Assembly (NCBI GenBank): GCA_905178155.1
Contig: CAJINV010000011.1
Location: forward strand, 2,947,144 to 3,011,143
Reading direction: 5' to 3'
Origin: Amoebophrya sp. A120
Lineage: Eukaryota; Sar; Dinophyceae; Syndiniales; Amoebophryaceae
DNA length: 64,000 bases
Shown: piece by piece, positions 1-13,000 of the stretch
Numbering within the stretch: position 1 is the stretch's first letter
How the letters are laid out: each line of letters starts with the position of its first letter
Program-made: the position numbers and the translations under genes
The notes under the pieces: generated by a model
Database searches by the model: none
What the model was told of the DNA's origin: nothing
What the model saw: only the letters and a program-made list of their open reading frames with translations

Positions 1-283
1 AGAAACCGGGAAAAGGAAAACCGGGAATGGGAAAAGAGAAACCGGGAAAAGGGAAATCGCGACAAGAGAAACCGGCGAAAGGGCAACCGGGAAAAGAGAA
101 ACCGGGGCGAGAGAAACCGAACCGACGAAAGAGAAACCGAGAAAAAAGAAATCGGAGAAAGAGAAACCGCGACAAGAGAAACCAAGAAAGAGAAGCCGAG
201 AAAGCGAAACCGAAAAAAGGGAAGCCGAGGAAAGGATAACCGAGAAAGAGAAACCGAGAAAAAGGAAATCGGAGAAAGAGAGG
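1..283. repeat. Purine-rich tandem repeat, GAGAAACCG-like units
   Basis: The stretch is built of short degenerate units close to GAGAAACCGRGAAA, almost all purine on the plus strand. It encodes a Lys/Arg/Glu-only reading frame (27-239) that I treat as a by-product of the repeat. The units loosely resemble the reverse complement of the pyrimidine repeat that follows, so the two blocks may be arms of a diverged inverted array. Confidence 0.8.
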
Positions 284-470
284 CTTCTCGGCCTTTCGGT
301 CCCTTCTCGGCCTTTCGCCCCCTTCTCGGCCTTTCGGCCCTTTCTCGGCCTTTCGGCCCCTTCTCGGCCTTTCGGCCCCTTCTCGGCCTTTCGGCCCCTT
401 CTCGGCCTTTCGGCCCCTTCTCTGCCTTTCGGCCCCTTGGCCTGTCGGTCGTTATTCAGCCTTTCGGCCT
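284..470. repeat. 19-bp tandem repeat, about nine copies
   Basis: Unit TTCTCGGCCTTTCGGCCCC repeats head to tail about nine times, near-perfect in the middle and decaying after 420. Each unit contains a short inverted repeat (GGCC TTTC GGCC) that could fold as a small stem. The core GCTTCTCGGCCTTT matches the start of stem-loop I of U2 snRNA, but no further U2 sequence follows. Confidence 0.85.
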
Positions 471-1917
471 CTCGGCTTCTCGGGCTACAGCTTTCCTGAT
501 TCTCGTTGATCGACACACTGTGGCGACATAACCTGCCAACTTGTAGTATACTACACGAAACTACCTCCCCGCGGAGCGCTACTTGCCGAGCTTGGTTACT
601 GCACCTGATCCGCACAGGCGTCTCTACAAATACAAAACCTAAACTATGGGAGGGCGATACGCGGAATGCTAACTACACGAACGGGCACTATATAAGGAGG
701 GCCACGGCACTATTATACACGCTTTTGTTTCTAGTGCACGACCGGCACACCCGCGAACCTCCGCCCGACGCCACGACCACCGGCACAACGGCAGCGCGAG
801 GGATGGACTATTTCAAGCCTTTTTTGGCATAGAGAAAAGCATCCCTTTACCTTCTTCGCAGTGCGTTTACGGAGCTAACTACTCGCCCGGCGCAACGGGT
901 GGCGCTACAAAAAGCTAATTGCTAACACTGCGAGTCTACGACTAAGACTACTTATGCTGTGTGCTTTTGGTGATTTTACTTCTACTTCTAACTATCCGTC
1001 GCCGTTCCATCGCTTGCCCCGTCCCAGCACAGTCGCGTCGTAAGCCTGATATTAGAGAGCTTGTTGAACGATGACAGGACAGCTTCACGGGGATCGACAA
1101 CGAAATTATCCGCAAACTAGACAAACACTTCAAAATGAAAATATGCGTAGTTGGAGATGAAGACGAAGAAGAAGGCCACGCATAACACAAAACAATAGTT
1201 AAAAAAAATTTAAATTTATCCATACTCCACTTTAACCACACGCACATACAAACCCCCGACGACAAATCTTTGGCGCCACAAGTTGCCCAGAGTCAGTGTG
1301 CACGATCACGGCCTGCGGAAGCTTTTCGGGCAGAGACTCCTTGCCACGAGTACACGTTCCGCCGCTCGCTGAAAAAATACCACGACGAGCTAGTCCATCT
1401 GCAGTCGGCTTGCTTCGGGTACGGTCCGTCGTCGAAGATCCTCCGGCGGTGCGCGGAGGTCTTGGTAAGGTCGGCACGCGCCACACTGCCTCTGGCGGTG
1501 GAGGGAGAAACCCCCACCGGTCGCGTCGTGCTTGCCCTTGTTGCTGCACGGCCTCGCGCTAGACGCTGCCGGAGGAAGGTTGGAGTTTGGCGTTGGTGAC
1601 TATCTCCCTCGGGTCACAGAGCTGCACGGTGGTGCCGGATGGAACCATCTTGGGTGGCGGCGGCGGTGACTTTCACTAGTAGCATAAATGAATCTAGGGC
1701 GCAGCCGGCTGCACCCGGCTGCCTACACATACTCTCCAGGGGCCCCGTGCAGAGGGCCCCGCTCTCGACAGGTTTCTACTAAGTTAGGCTCCTTGAGCCA
1801 AAATGGCTACGGGAGCCTGTTTCAGTTTAAAAACGGCTCTGAAATCGATCGACGTATCGTGGATGTGCGTGCACTACTATCATCTTCTGTTTTTCCCCGC
1901 GGGGGGCGTGGCCCCTT
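471..1917. other. No supported gene; mixed and GC-rich sequence
   Basis: Several open frames of 60-110 codons overlap on both strands (for example 506-832 plus and 1232-1549 minus). None shows a recognisable domain or continues into a neighbour by splicing. The GC-rich part (about 1270-1560) is open in several frames at once, as expected from base composition alone. Nothing else is supported here. Confidence 0.4.
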
Positions 1918-2290
1918 TTATCTCAACACCCGCGTCCCATCATCTTCTTTGACGAACCACACCCCCGCTACGTTTAGCTCCTCTCTGCCGGAGTTCTCGC
2001 AGAAGAAAACGTCGCCTATCTCGAAAATCACCTCTGGGTCTCCCTCGACCTCCCACGCCCCCGGCCTGCTCGTCGAGCTTACCCACTTTTTTCCAGAGAG
2101 CTTTTCCACTAGGTCCGCCATTGCCGCTGCTTGTTCGGCTTTTTGCTGCTCCAACCGCTGCCGCCTTTCTTCCAGCATTTTTTCGGCCTTTCTTGAGCGC
2201 TTTCCGGGCTCAGGCCCTTTTTTCCTTTGCTCCCTTTTTGCTGTAGCGAAAGGTCTGCGCCTTGTTAGGGTTTCTCGAACTGCGCCTTGT
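1918..2290 (-). mobile_element. LINE remnant, C-terminal domain only (copy 2)
   Basis: The minus-strand frame encodes a basic segment, then ERRQRLEQQ, a short coiled stretch, SGKKW and an FFCENSGREE motif, and stops at 1918. The same order (ERRQRLEQQ, SGKVW, FNFCENSGMEE, then a GV-F motif) forms the C-terminus of the reverse-transcriptase fragment at 3058-3897. The two are therefore 3' ends of related non-LTR retrotransposons. This copy lacks any reverse-transcriptase sequence. It is inferred to be a 5'-truncated insertion. Confidence 0.6.
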
Positions 2291-3057
2291 TAGGGTGTCT
2301 ATGATTTAAGTACATACTCCTTCTTTGTCTAGGTATAATAGCAATAGCTCGTTGATTGTATCTGTGTATCTAGTATAATGAGTGAAAACTGTAGCTGATT
2401 TTATTCATTTTCATATATTCAATATCTGCTTTGATATTTTTTCATCGTTTTTCTCGGCCGCGTCCGTCTCTGTGCTATACAATACCGGAATAAGAAGACG
2501 GCCGGAATAGTTTTGCATAGTTTTTCTCCTTCGTGAAGTTTTCCAAAGTACTTGTGTACCCTTTGGTCGACGTTGCGATAGTACTGGCTACACCAAGTTG
2601 ATCTTTCTTTGCAACTGCGTAGCTACTTATGTTTACGACCACTTGCACTTTTATCGAAAAGAAGAAATCTCCTTTAGTAGAGCGACACCTAGGCTGGACT
2701 ACTTCTCATAAAAAATTGTGATGTAGCTACATTTCTTTCATCATTTCAGGATTTTGATTTTCAGCTTGGTACATACTAAGTAGAGCTCCACGATAGTAAT
2801 CATGAATCAAGTGAAACTAGTCGCCGGCTCACTTTCGCATCGGCAATAACAAGCAGATTAAGTACGCGGGAATTTTACAAACTGAAGCTGCTTCTTCTGT
2901 GCCTGGACAAAGAGCATGCGTTTGCAACCGTACTACTACTACTACAACTGTTTTATCGCGTGGTCTGAAATTCTTGACTCCTCTGTTTTCTTGCCTGCGA
3001 TGTACAGCGTATTGCTATCCTTTTTTGCCCGTGGCGGGCCTCACTTCAGGTAATGGG
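2291..3057. other. AT-rich spacer between LINE remnants
   Basis: Low-GC sequence with no open frame of note on either strand. It may include the 3' untranslated part of the retrotransposon fragment upstream on the minus strand. I could not match it to the sequence downstream of the other remnant. Confidence 0.4.
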
Positions 3058-3897
3058 CTAGGCGGTGTTCCAGGTCCCTGTGTGTCTGTCCTTCTGAAAA
3101 ATGACACCCAGCACCGTCGCTTCTTCCATTCCCGAATTCTCACAGAAATTAAAACTACTGACGCGGAAGTTTACTGAGCCTTGTTCCGATTGCGCTGTGA
3201 AGTTGTACTTGGACCTGGGCCGCTTTGTCCACACTTTCCCGCTGATTTGTGCTATTGTTTCCCTTGCTTTTTCCTCCTGTTCTTGTCTCTGCTGCTCCAG
3301 TCGTTGTCTTCGCTCCTGCTCCATCGCCGTGCGTTTTGTGGTTTTTGGTTGTCCTGCTTTCTGTCCTTTTGCTCTCTTTTTCGGCTGTATCTTCCTCTTT
3401 GCGTTCAGCGTCGCCCGGATTGCTATCCCGGTCGGCTTTTGTTCCTTGATTAATTCCAGCGTTAGCCCAAAGGCCTCGAGGTCTTGCTTTATCTGTCGAC
3501 CCCACGGCGTGTTTTTGTGGATTTCTTTCTCTATTCTGCCTACTGACCCTTCTTTCCAGTCGCCCCTGCAGGCGTGCGCCACCCAAGCAATCCGCTTGCC
3601 CTGCACTTCGTCTTCTATGAGCTGCACCCCCAGCTCTTCGCATAGTTCTGCCCTTGACCGGTCTTCGTTCCGGTAATGCCCCCCCAGGATCTGGCGGAGC
3701 GCGTTGTGCTGGAATTTGCGCAGTGCTGTGTCGCCCGCCGGCGACAGCGACCACGCTTCTGCGTTGTATAGCACTACACTAAGAGACAGGGATCTATACA
3801 GTTCGGCTTTCAAATGCGGGGGGAGGCTGCGATCCCGCCAAATTGGCTGCAGCTGTTTGACTACTCCCGTGGCTATCCCGCAGCCGTAATTTACTCA
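3058..3897 (-). mobile_element. 5'-truncated LINE: reverse-transcriptase C-terminal part
   Basis: The frame (methionine at 3813, open from about 3897) has the typical region downstream of LINE reverse transcriptase: a Lys-x-x-Leu-Tyr segment, LYNAEAW, a Leu-Arg-x-Ile-Leu-Gly motif and a W-x-AHACR motif. A long Lys/Gln-rich coiled region and the FCENSG domain follow. No reverse-transcriptase catalytic motif, endonuclease or RNase H is present, and the frame is closed by a stop near 3898. It belongs to a different lineage from the intact LINE at 17174-25984. It is a dead fragment. Confidence 0.75.
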
Positions 3898-4079
3898 TGA
3901 TACATCGACAACATCGTCATCTCAGTGATGTGACACAACTGTTACTGAACTGCTAGTACATGAAATTTGTAGCGTTCGTTACGTTCCTTCGAAGCCAGAT
4001 TTTTTCACAGCGTCTTCGTGAGAAGAACCCAAAATAAAAGCCGCACTCTACCGTCACGACAAAATCCGAAGTCCACTGT

Positions 4080-7000
4080 TCATTTTTTTCCGAACGCCGC
4101 ACTTCCTGTGAATGCGCTTGAGTTCGCGCCGGCACCAGGTCTGGGTCCCCCAAATGCCGAGGAGCCGCCCCCAGCCGGAGCGCCAAAGGCCGCGGAGCCC
4201 GACACCGCCGCGCTACTGCCGCCAACGGCCGACGAAGCCCCCACGAACGCCGAACTGCCGCCGGCGAAGCCCTTATTAACCCCGAAGCCGCCACTCGCCG
4301 CTCCGGGAGAGCCCCCGCCGGGCTTGTTGCGCATGGCCGTCGCGGCTGCGCCCCCTCGCTGCGCCGTGTAAAACTCGCCGCCCGCTTGGTCCAACTTCAT
4401 GCCGGCATCCTTTCCCAACTGTAGTTTCGCCTTCATCTTCTTCCTCCCCCCCGACGCCGCCCCCGCGACCGCCGCCAGTGCGTCCGCGGTGTGCTCCGCT
4501 TCCGCGGCCTCCAGCAGCGCCAAGGCCGGGTCCTTCGGCCTCGGGCGTCGCGTGCACAAAATGTTGTGGCGGCAAACAAACAGAAAGGTGCACCCGAACA
4601 GGACAAAGAGCACGAGGAGGCCCAACCCGCTCGGGTATTCAAACAGGACTAGAATCGGATTGGTGAAGCTCTCCAACGTTTCCAGTGCGGAGGGCTTCAG
4701 AAGGCACCACAGGTAAAACGGCGGCCCACTGGAAAGCGATAAAAAACTGCTCGCTACGGTAGCGGTACTGGTACTACTGTTGTTCTGACGCCCTGCACTG
4801 CGAGTTCTTGGACTTTCATCATCATCTTGCAGAAGTAGTTCGGTAAGCGAGGCAGATTTGTCTTTGTTCTTCTCCTGCGTTCTACTTCTTGTCACACGCT
4901 CGTCACCACGCCGAGGACCGTTTGTATTTTCATCTTTGTCGAGAGTGCCGCGCTGGTTTTTGTTCTCGTCGTGGTCAGAATCTTTCCTTTTTGCCGGAAC
5001 AACGTTGTCGACGCTCTTCCCCCGTCGTCCGGCGGCTTTGTTCATCTTTGTTTGACGTCTTTTTTCTTCTTTCTCGTCGTAGTGGTCCATCATCTTGACA
5101 ATGGTATCGACTTTCGCTCCAGGATTAATTTCGTTGTACATCTCGGCGTGGCGGCGCGCATGCCACACGCGCTGCTGGACCGCCAGTCGCCGCTCGACCC
5201 TCCGGGTCACCCGCTTCTGCATCTGCGCGGCATGGAGCGCGCGGAAGACACGCGACTGATACGCCTTTTGGGTCGCGTTCGAGTTCGTGGCGAGAAATTT
5301 GCGACATCAAAACGGGAAGAAGCTGCGCCCCAACCCAAGCACTCCATTGAGAGAAACTGGCATAATGATATATGCACACAACTGCAGGAACAACAATGAA
5401 GAGTCTGCCTGTAGCTACGCTGCTGGAGCAACAGCAAATGCAAAAAGCTTCATTGCAAAAAAAAATACAAACGCTTTTCTGCGCCACTACTTGTTGCAGC
5501 AGGACGGGGCGCTCTTCACTTTGATACGCCAATCTCTACATCCAGCTCGTCTTCTATGGCGACAGCTAGCCACTTTCGCATCGCCTCCTCGGGCTCGACC
5601 TTGTTGCCATTTCTAGTGATGATGAGGGAGGAGGAGGAGGACAAGGAGGACGCCGAAGATGCAGCTGCTGCTTCCCCTCCTGCGTCTTGTTTCTCTTGCG
5701 CTGCACCAACGTCGTCACTGCCCGCGCCCCCTCCCGCTTCTGGCAAAACACCGCCACTTCCGCTTTGCAGCGTGACGTTGCGGACGAAGTCAATTTGGAT
5801 TCCGCCCAAAGTGATCGAGGTGTTTGAGCTGTTCGTCTGCTCCCAGAGAACATGCTCGCGCAACTTCTCCCGGATGAGCTCGTTTAGCGCCGGGTTCTGC
5901 AAAAACTTCTGCTCCAGCTCGCTGCCCGCCGCGGGTTTCGAACCCTTGAAGATATGGCGTTGTTCTCAGATGTTACATTGTCAACCGTTACATGAATTTG
6001 TGACGCAAAAATTAAGAAGCTGTTTAGCCCTTCAAAAATTTGTCATTCGAAATAGCTTCATCGTGTGGATGCTGATGTGCAGTTTGCATGATAAATCATT
6101 TATAACAGTTGAGAATGTAACAGTTGAGAAGGCCATAAAAGATCAGCGTGACGTTGAAGGAAAGACCCGCCCCTATCAAGAGGAAAAATCCCCCCTCCCC
6201 ATATTGAAAGCGCATCCTTCTCGAAATCTGTCATGCAGATTTGTGGCCACAAATCCTGTCTGTCTTGCGAGAAAGCAAATTGAGAGAGTCCACCGCATTA
6301 TTGACGAGGCGGTTTGTGATGCTGTTGGGCCTACACCGTCGACATTTTTCATGCCGGGAGCCTACGCCAAAACCTCTCGGCTCAGACTTGGCATATGCCT
6401 GCAGTCCTCTACTGCAAGACAAATCTGATTTGTGTACTGAAATCCAGCATCAGAAACTTCGTTTCGATATGGGGAGGGGGGATTTCTCCTTTTGATAGCC
6501 CCCCCACCGTCGGAGGACTCCACCGCGTGGCCATGAGTCACGATGATACGCTCCGGGTTCTGCCGCTTGGTTTCGGCGGTTCGTTTCCCTCTTGCCTGTT
6601 TTTCTTTTTTCCGCGCCGCGGAAAAGGACCTCGACGTCCGGGATGTTGACCGTCGAAGAACGCCTTCCTTCCGAATATCCTGTGTAAAAGTTAAAGTATC
6701 GTACTCGTAGTAATCGCAATTTTGCATTACAAATCTTTTTCTTAGGGTAAATCCGCATTTATTTCTCATGTTGAGGAAATTTGTCATGCGATTTTCATTT
6801 TATACTAGTACGATGCTCTGTTTTACAATTCATACCGAATCAATGAGGTTGAGGACAACGAGGCGGCGGATCCAGCTTTTCCTGCCTCTTCCTCCGCAGC
6901 CTCGGCGGCGGAAGATTCTGTGCCGTTGGCTCCCGCCGCGCTAGTATCAGCGGAAGCAGCGGCGGCATCAGCTGCAGCGGTCGTCTCTCCGGCCGCGTTT

Positions 7001-10000
7001 ACATAGAGGTTCAAGCTGTTGGCGATCGCCTTTTGCACTTTCCCATCGAAAGTCGTGTCTTGCTCGGAAGCTGCGGGAGGAGTAGCACTGCCCCCCTCGT
7101 CGTCTCCCTCGCCTGTCTGTGCGGCAGACGTCTCGATGTTCCTCCTGGTGGATCTTTTGCCACGTTTCTGGACTCGTCTTAGGTTCTTCACCTTTGTTCT
7201 TCTTCCCGACCACGCGGCCCTCTCCGCGTTGTCACGACCACCAGCGGCCTCATGATTTGGAAGATGGTCTTGCTCAAGTGGTGCCAGCTCTTTGTTATTT
7301 TCTGACGACAGCAACTGCACGAACGAAGAACTCGTGGCTGAAGATTATATCCAGAGGAACAACGTGGTCCCCAGCACGACCCCACAGTTGTCATGCTAAA
7401 CAGAAGTGCGACACGACACTTTGCGTTCGGGTTTGCCTCCCCCCCACTACAGTTGATGTCATGCAAATCTGCATGCCCAGAACATCGATCTGTAAAAATG
7501 CGGCTCCTCATTACGGGTATTCTCTAGTCGTGTTCTTTCGTAATGATATACCGGACTATACTGCGTCCCCAAAGAACCTGTCATGTCGTGCCAGTCCCAA
7601 AACTTGTGGACTTGTCTAGCAGAAGATGAAGATCATACATTGTTCCCCCTCTTGACCATGGGGTCGTCGTGGTTGGGACGGACGTTTTTACACAAGATAG
7701 AAGAACCTTCCTCCTCGGCCGCGGCAGCGGCCTCGGCCGCCGCTTTTTGCTCGGCCCGCAGTTCCTCCATGTCGTCGTCGTTCAGCGTCATCCGGATCGT
7801 CATTTCGGACTGCCCGGCGAGCCTCGCCTCGACCGCCGCTGGCGGAAAGAGTTGCGCCAGGTCAATGGCTTGGTTCACGCCGCTCAGAGCCTGCTGGAGA
7901 TCAACATTTTGCGGCGGGCTGTTGCTGCCGGACGGTATTCGGCTGCGCTTGAGCCACACCCGGTTTGCCGACATGCTCCTATCGATCGCCGAGGCGTTGT
8001 ATGATACCCCGTCACTGTCTTCGTTCGCGAAGATCTTGAATGCGCAGCTTATGCAACAAAAAAAGGATTGTAGGTGTAACTTTGTGATGCGCTACATGCA
8101 AGGTCGTGATTGCGTCTGTTATGCTGGTATATGCATTCCAGGGTCATTTCATGCGCGTTTTCAATTTCATGTACTATCAATCTGCGCATGACCGGTTTTT
8201 GTTGCTGTCATGCCAGACAGGTTTGGACAACTGCTGTTCCGCCAAAAAAGTTGCAACAGCCATAAAATTTTTGTGTTGGATACAGCTTGGCTGCATCCCG
8301 ATACTGGAATAGAAAGCGTGTTCGCTGCGCACATTGCTGTTCTCCGCGGTCAATTTGTACTCGTATAATGTGGAATAGCTATTACTCGCACTTGTAATAC
8401 TATTGACCACGGTACCGGGGGGCAGAAGCAGCGCGTAGTTGCCCAGATCTTGCAAGTTTTCCAGGTCGGCGTTGATCGCTATCCCACTGGAAGAGACAGG
8501 CACCGGAGCACATGTATAATTTGTATATGCAAAAATGAATACACGACAGGAAGACCTGCACTGCGTGCCCTATTAAGCACCATGCTATGGGCGTGCCCAT
8601 TATAACAGATTTCGTTTTTGCATGCTTCTTATGTTTTGCATATACACAATAGAGGAACCTGCCCTGCCTGCTTTTTTCTGTGGGATAATCTTCACGGTTG
8701 CAGGTCCTGCGTTTGCGGGTGCCACGTAATGTTCTTTCCGGTCTCCATTGAAAAAGTTACCATCGTGCTGGATCCCGTAACAGAGCTATGCCAAGGAAAA
8801 GTGTATAGATACAGCTACATCTGTTCGAAACCCTACTTCAGCAGCACATGCAGCTTCAGGACAGCGAAAACTTGCGACGCAGAGATCCTAAAGGAAAGCT
8901 ACACGTATGAAGCGAGGCGCGCAAGCCTATTTTTCGGCAGGACAGAAGGACAGGTTGTCTGCCTTGCATGTCCTGCAACAGCAGGGGCACAAAAGTGTTT
9001 AGTGCCTGTACTTATTTCGTAAAACTGTAGCACTTTACTTTTCCTGGCATAAGAGCGTGGTCGCCACACTTCCGTCACTGTGCACAAATCCAGTGTCACA
9101 CGCCGTTTTCGCATCTTGATGGCATTCTCAACTGTTACATTTTCAACTGTTACACGGATTTGTCATGCAAAATTTTTTTTTTTTTTTTGATTGGGCCCCA
9201 TTCGCATATAAATTCATCATTTTTTTTAAGCTAGGAGCCGGTGTGCGTTACTTAACATGTGAATTCTGATCTCACGGACACCGACCTGCGACTAAACAGG
9301 ACCGGGCCGACACAATAATTCACACAGTTAAGCAGATTTGTCATGCAAAATTGCCATCAGCCTCCACCTGATCAATGTGGTTAGCATGACAAATTTTCGA
9401 AGGGCTAAATAACATGAGGTTCTGTGGCAAATCCGTGATGCGAAAGCTGCAATATTGCCACTTTTCTTTCAGTATTTCTCCTCTTGGATCACAAATCCAT
9501 GTAACAGTTGAGAATGTAACGTTTGAGAACGCCATACTCTTCTAGCCCGAAATAGAACCGCGGGGTGTAGAAAGAGTTGCAGAAAGCGCCGTCGATCTCC
9601 TCATAGGACTCGCAACAGGATTCTACGTCGTCGTGGAGCTGTTCTTTACCGTCATCGGTTTTCATCTGACATTCGCTGGTTTCCGCCGCCTCGCACAGCC
9701 CCATCTTTTGTTCCGTCGAGTACAGAGGTGCCTCGGAAACCTGCCTCTGGCGTTCTCAAGCGTTACGCTGTCAACAGTTGCATGAGTTTGTAATACAAGA
9801 ATGGCAAAAGTGACAGGGGTGGGGTGACCTTGCGCGTCTTGCATGACAGATTCGGAACAGATTTTGAGCCTGTTTGGCTCTACTTCGAGGATTTGTCATG
9901 CAAAGCAGCTTGATCGCGTCGATTCTGATTGTAAATGTGCATGACAAACCATGTTGTAACAGTTGAGAATGTAACATTTGAGAACGCCATACTGCCAGAT

Positions 10001-13000
10001 CTCCGTGTCCAAGCAGTTCAGCTCAGTCACGTTCGCCGTGATCGCACCGCCCACGCCTCCAAAATATCGGGACATGGGATATTTGTCTGCATCATTTTTG
10101 AGCACGAAAAGCCCGAGGACGTCCGCCGTGACACCGTTCAGGAACGGGCACACCCGTATCAAGTGCAACAGTGTCTGGGTCAGGGTCTGGAAAAGTGTAG
10201 ACTTGTCATGCAGATTTTCCATGACCCTTGAGGTCGTCTGGAGTGCGGGACCTAGCATGATAGACTCTGCGAGGTCTCCGCCATGCCTGTCCTGCATGAG
10301 GAACTCCCTTCCAACTTGGTCAAAAGTGGACAGCTTTTGGCACTCATGCAACACAGATTTTTGCATGCTTCAGATTTACCATGACAAGTTGCAATCTTCC
10401 AAACCCAGACATTTTTGCAATCCATAACCCGACGCCGGGTGCAACAGGAGGCTTTGTCCGCGTCGGAATTGCAGTCAAAGTCGGAACAGTATTTATCGCA
10501 AGAAAAAAGTGTTACAGTTACACATTGTGTTGCAAGACCACCAACACAGGCAACCTTTCTCATGCAGGAAATGCCTGGGAGCCTCGTTTCCTTCCTGTTT
10601 TCCCTTATGATCTTCGCATTACAAGTTTGCTCTGCCACACAGAGAAAATTTGTGATGCAGAAACTCCAACAAATGTGTTACTGTAACACTTTTTTCTCCT
10701 GATAGTATTACCGTGAAAAATAATGCCCCCATCCCATCAAAACCTGGCAGCGTTTGTATTTTTGCAAAGCTTTGCAATGGAAACATTCTCTCCCCATCTT
10801 GCATGTTTCAGCATCGCAACTTTTCAATGCTGAACAGTTAAATTTTTGGTGTTGCACAACGAGAGCCCAGCAACAGCCGGATCTGTTATGTAAAAGATGC
10901 CTCGCTCGAATGGATAATTCCACGTCAGAAAGACTCATAGTCCTTTCATGCAAGACAAAAAGTTCCCAACGTGTGGAAACCTTGCGTCATAAATGTTTGC
11001 AACTTCTGGGGTGGGACAGCTTTTCATTGTAATAAACAGTCGCCGACAGGGTTCTTAGCCGCGTCGCCTCGGACGAACCCCGCCTCGAATCCGGGGCACT
11101 CCTGGTTAGTGCCAAAAAACCGCCCCTGGGGGGGAACCTGGTTAGTGCCGCATTTGGGGAAACAGCACGTGTTCAGGTCGTGATTTCGGTACGTATTTGG
11201 ATTAAGATAATAAGATGTGCCGTCGCATTCATTCGAGTATTACAATGAAAAATGCCCCCACCCCAGAACTTGGCACCATTTGTATTGCAATCCCTTCAAA
11301 TGGAAACTACATTCCCCGTCTGGCTCTGGCATATCTCAGCATCACAAATTTTCCATCCTGAATAGCTCAGATTTGTGTTGCAAAGGAGCCCAACAGCACG
11401 CTGCCTGATCTGTTTATGCAAAAGACACCTTCCACCGCACCTAGATTCTGCATGATCCGAAAGGCTCGCAATCCTTTCACGCATAGAAGATAAAAAGTTC
11501 TTCATTTGAGAACCTTATGCATGGCAAACTTTTGCAAATTCCGGGGTCGTGGAAACATTTTTCATTGTAGTATCGAGAGGCAGAATAAATTCGTTTTGTC
11601 GTCCACCGGCCTTTTTGTTCGTCCAGCGTTTTGGCACAAGTTTGTCGCAGCGCTGCAGAGCTCAAAGCATCCGGAAAAGACCAACTTTCCTCCCGAAAAC
11701 GGACACTTGAACTGTGCGCAAGGAGCAGGCGCCGGAGCTGTGCGGTGGGTTTCGGGATCACACTGCAAGTTGGCGCTTGACATTGTCAAACTGCCGTTTG
11801 GCTCCGCGAGCTTCAAGAGCTTGCTTTTCTGGTATACGTAGCCTTTCTTGTTGTTTTGGTCGTTTTTTATTTCCGTGCAGCCTTGCACGCAGCAAATGTC
11901 GCGGTCCGCCGTGCCCGTGCATTGAAAACTGCCGCACGTTGCGTCTGTGACGCTCTGGCCCGCCATGACATTTTTGGAAAAATACGGGTTGTTCCCGGTA
12001 AAGCTAGCGCAGAAAGGGCTGCTGCCCGTCTCGGCGTCGCCGCAGCTTTGTATGCAGCAAGCATGCTTGTCAGCGTCGTTGTTCTGGATGTCGCAGTCAT
12101 CGCCCTTACTGTCGTATCCACCGAAAATAAATAAAACTCTGTTGGTCGTGCAACCGCGTGCTACTAACTTTGATAGCGTCGCATGGCTTGTCGTGCCTAC
12201 TTATTTGCCAGCATGTGAAATAAAACAGCTTATGAAGCGACGGCTTAATGGTTGCCTGCTGGCATGGCAAGTGTAGTGTTGCAGTCGTGTCTTGTATGGG
12301 CGGCTCCTTCCTCGAGATGTTGAATGCAATGAACTTATGCGTATCCTTACTTTTTACAACCAACGCAGTTTAATATTCTCGTGCGATATGTGGCATGTGG
12401 CGTCACCGCCCCTCGTCTTAGATATGGCGTTCTCAAACCAACGCTACATTCTCAACTGTTACATGAATTTGTCATGCATTTGCACGATCATTCACAAGAT
12501 CAAGCTGCTTCGCATGACAAATTTGCGAAGGGCTAAACAGCACCAAAATCTGCGCACAATTTGTATTGCAAAAGGCACAATCATCCTCCTTTTTCTTTTG
12601 CCGACGTTCTTGCATTACAAATTCATGCAACAGGAGTTGAGAATGTCACATTTGAGAACGCCCTATTAGACGGGCACTTGTTCTGGTTGAGTGGGTGGGA
12701 GCACTTCATGAGACAGCACGTGTCGCGGTCAATGCCGTCGAAGTCGCAATTGTTGCTCTCGCAGACGCATCCTGTGCAAAACAAGTATCGTACTTGTACT
12801 AATTGCAAATATAGATGCTTTTCTCAAGGTCAAACAGCATTACAAATTGCATTTGTCTTGCTGGGCTAATTTGTAATGCAACTTATACTAGTACGGCACT
12901 TTTGCACTGCATAAGACGCCACTTTCGCTTATTGACCAGTGACTGCTTTGGTCGGGTGGTGAGTGCGCGCCGCACTGTGAGCTCTCCATCGTACTGTGTG

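Noticed and set aside
27-239. 70-codon Lys/Arg/Glu-rich frame
   Set aside because: It is generated entirely by the purine tandem repeat and has no sequence outside it.
688-720. TATATAAGGAGG as a bacterial promoter or ribosome-binding site
   Set aside because: The window is eukaryotic and no supported coding region follows.
1688-2293. 201-codon plus-strand frame
   Set aside because: It lies antisense to the LINE C-terminal remnant, whose minus frame shows protein similarity to the fragment at 3058-3897.
3101-3676. 191-codon plus-strand Ser/Cys/Phe-rich frame
   Set aside because: Antisense shadow of the truncated LINE; composition mirrors the Lys/Glu-rich sense strand.
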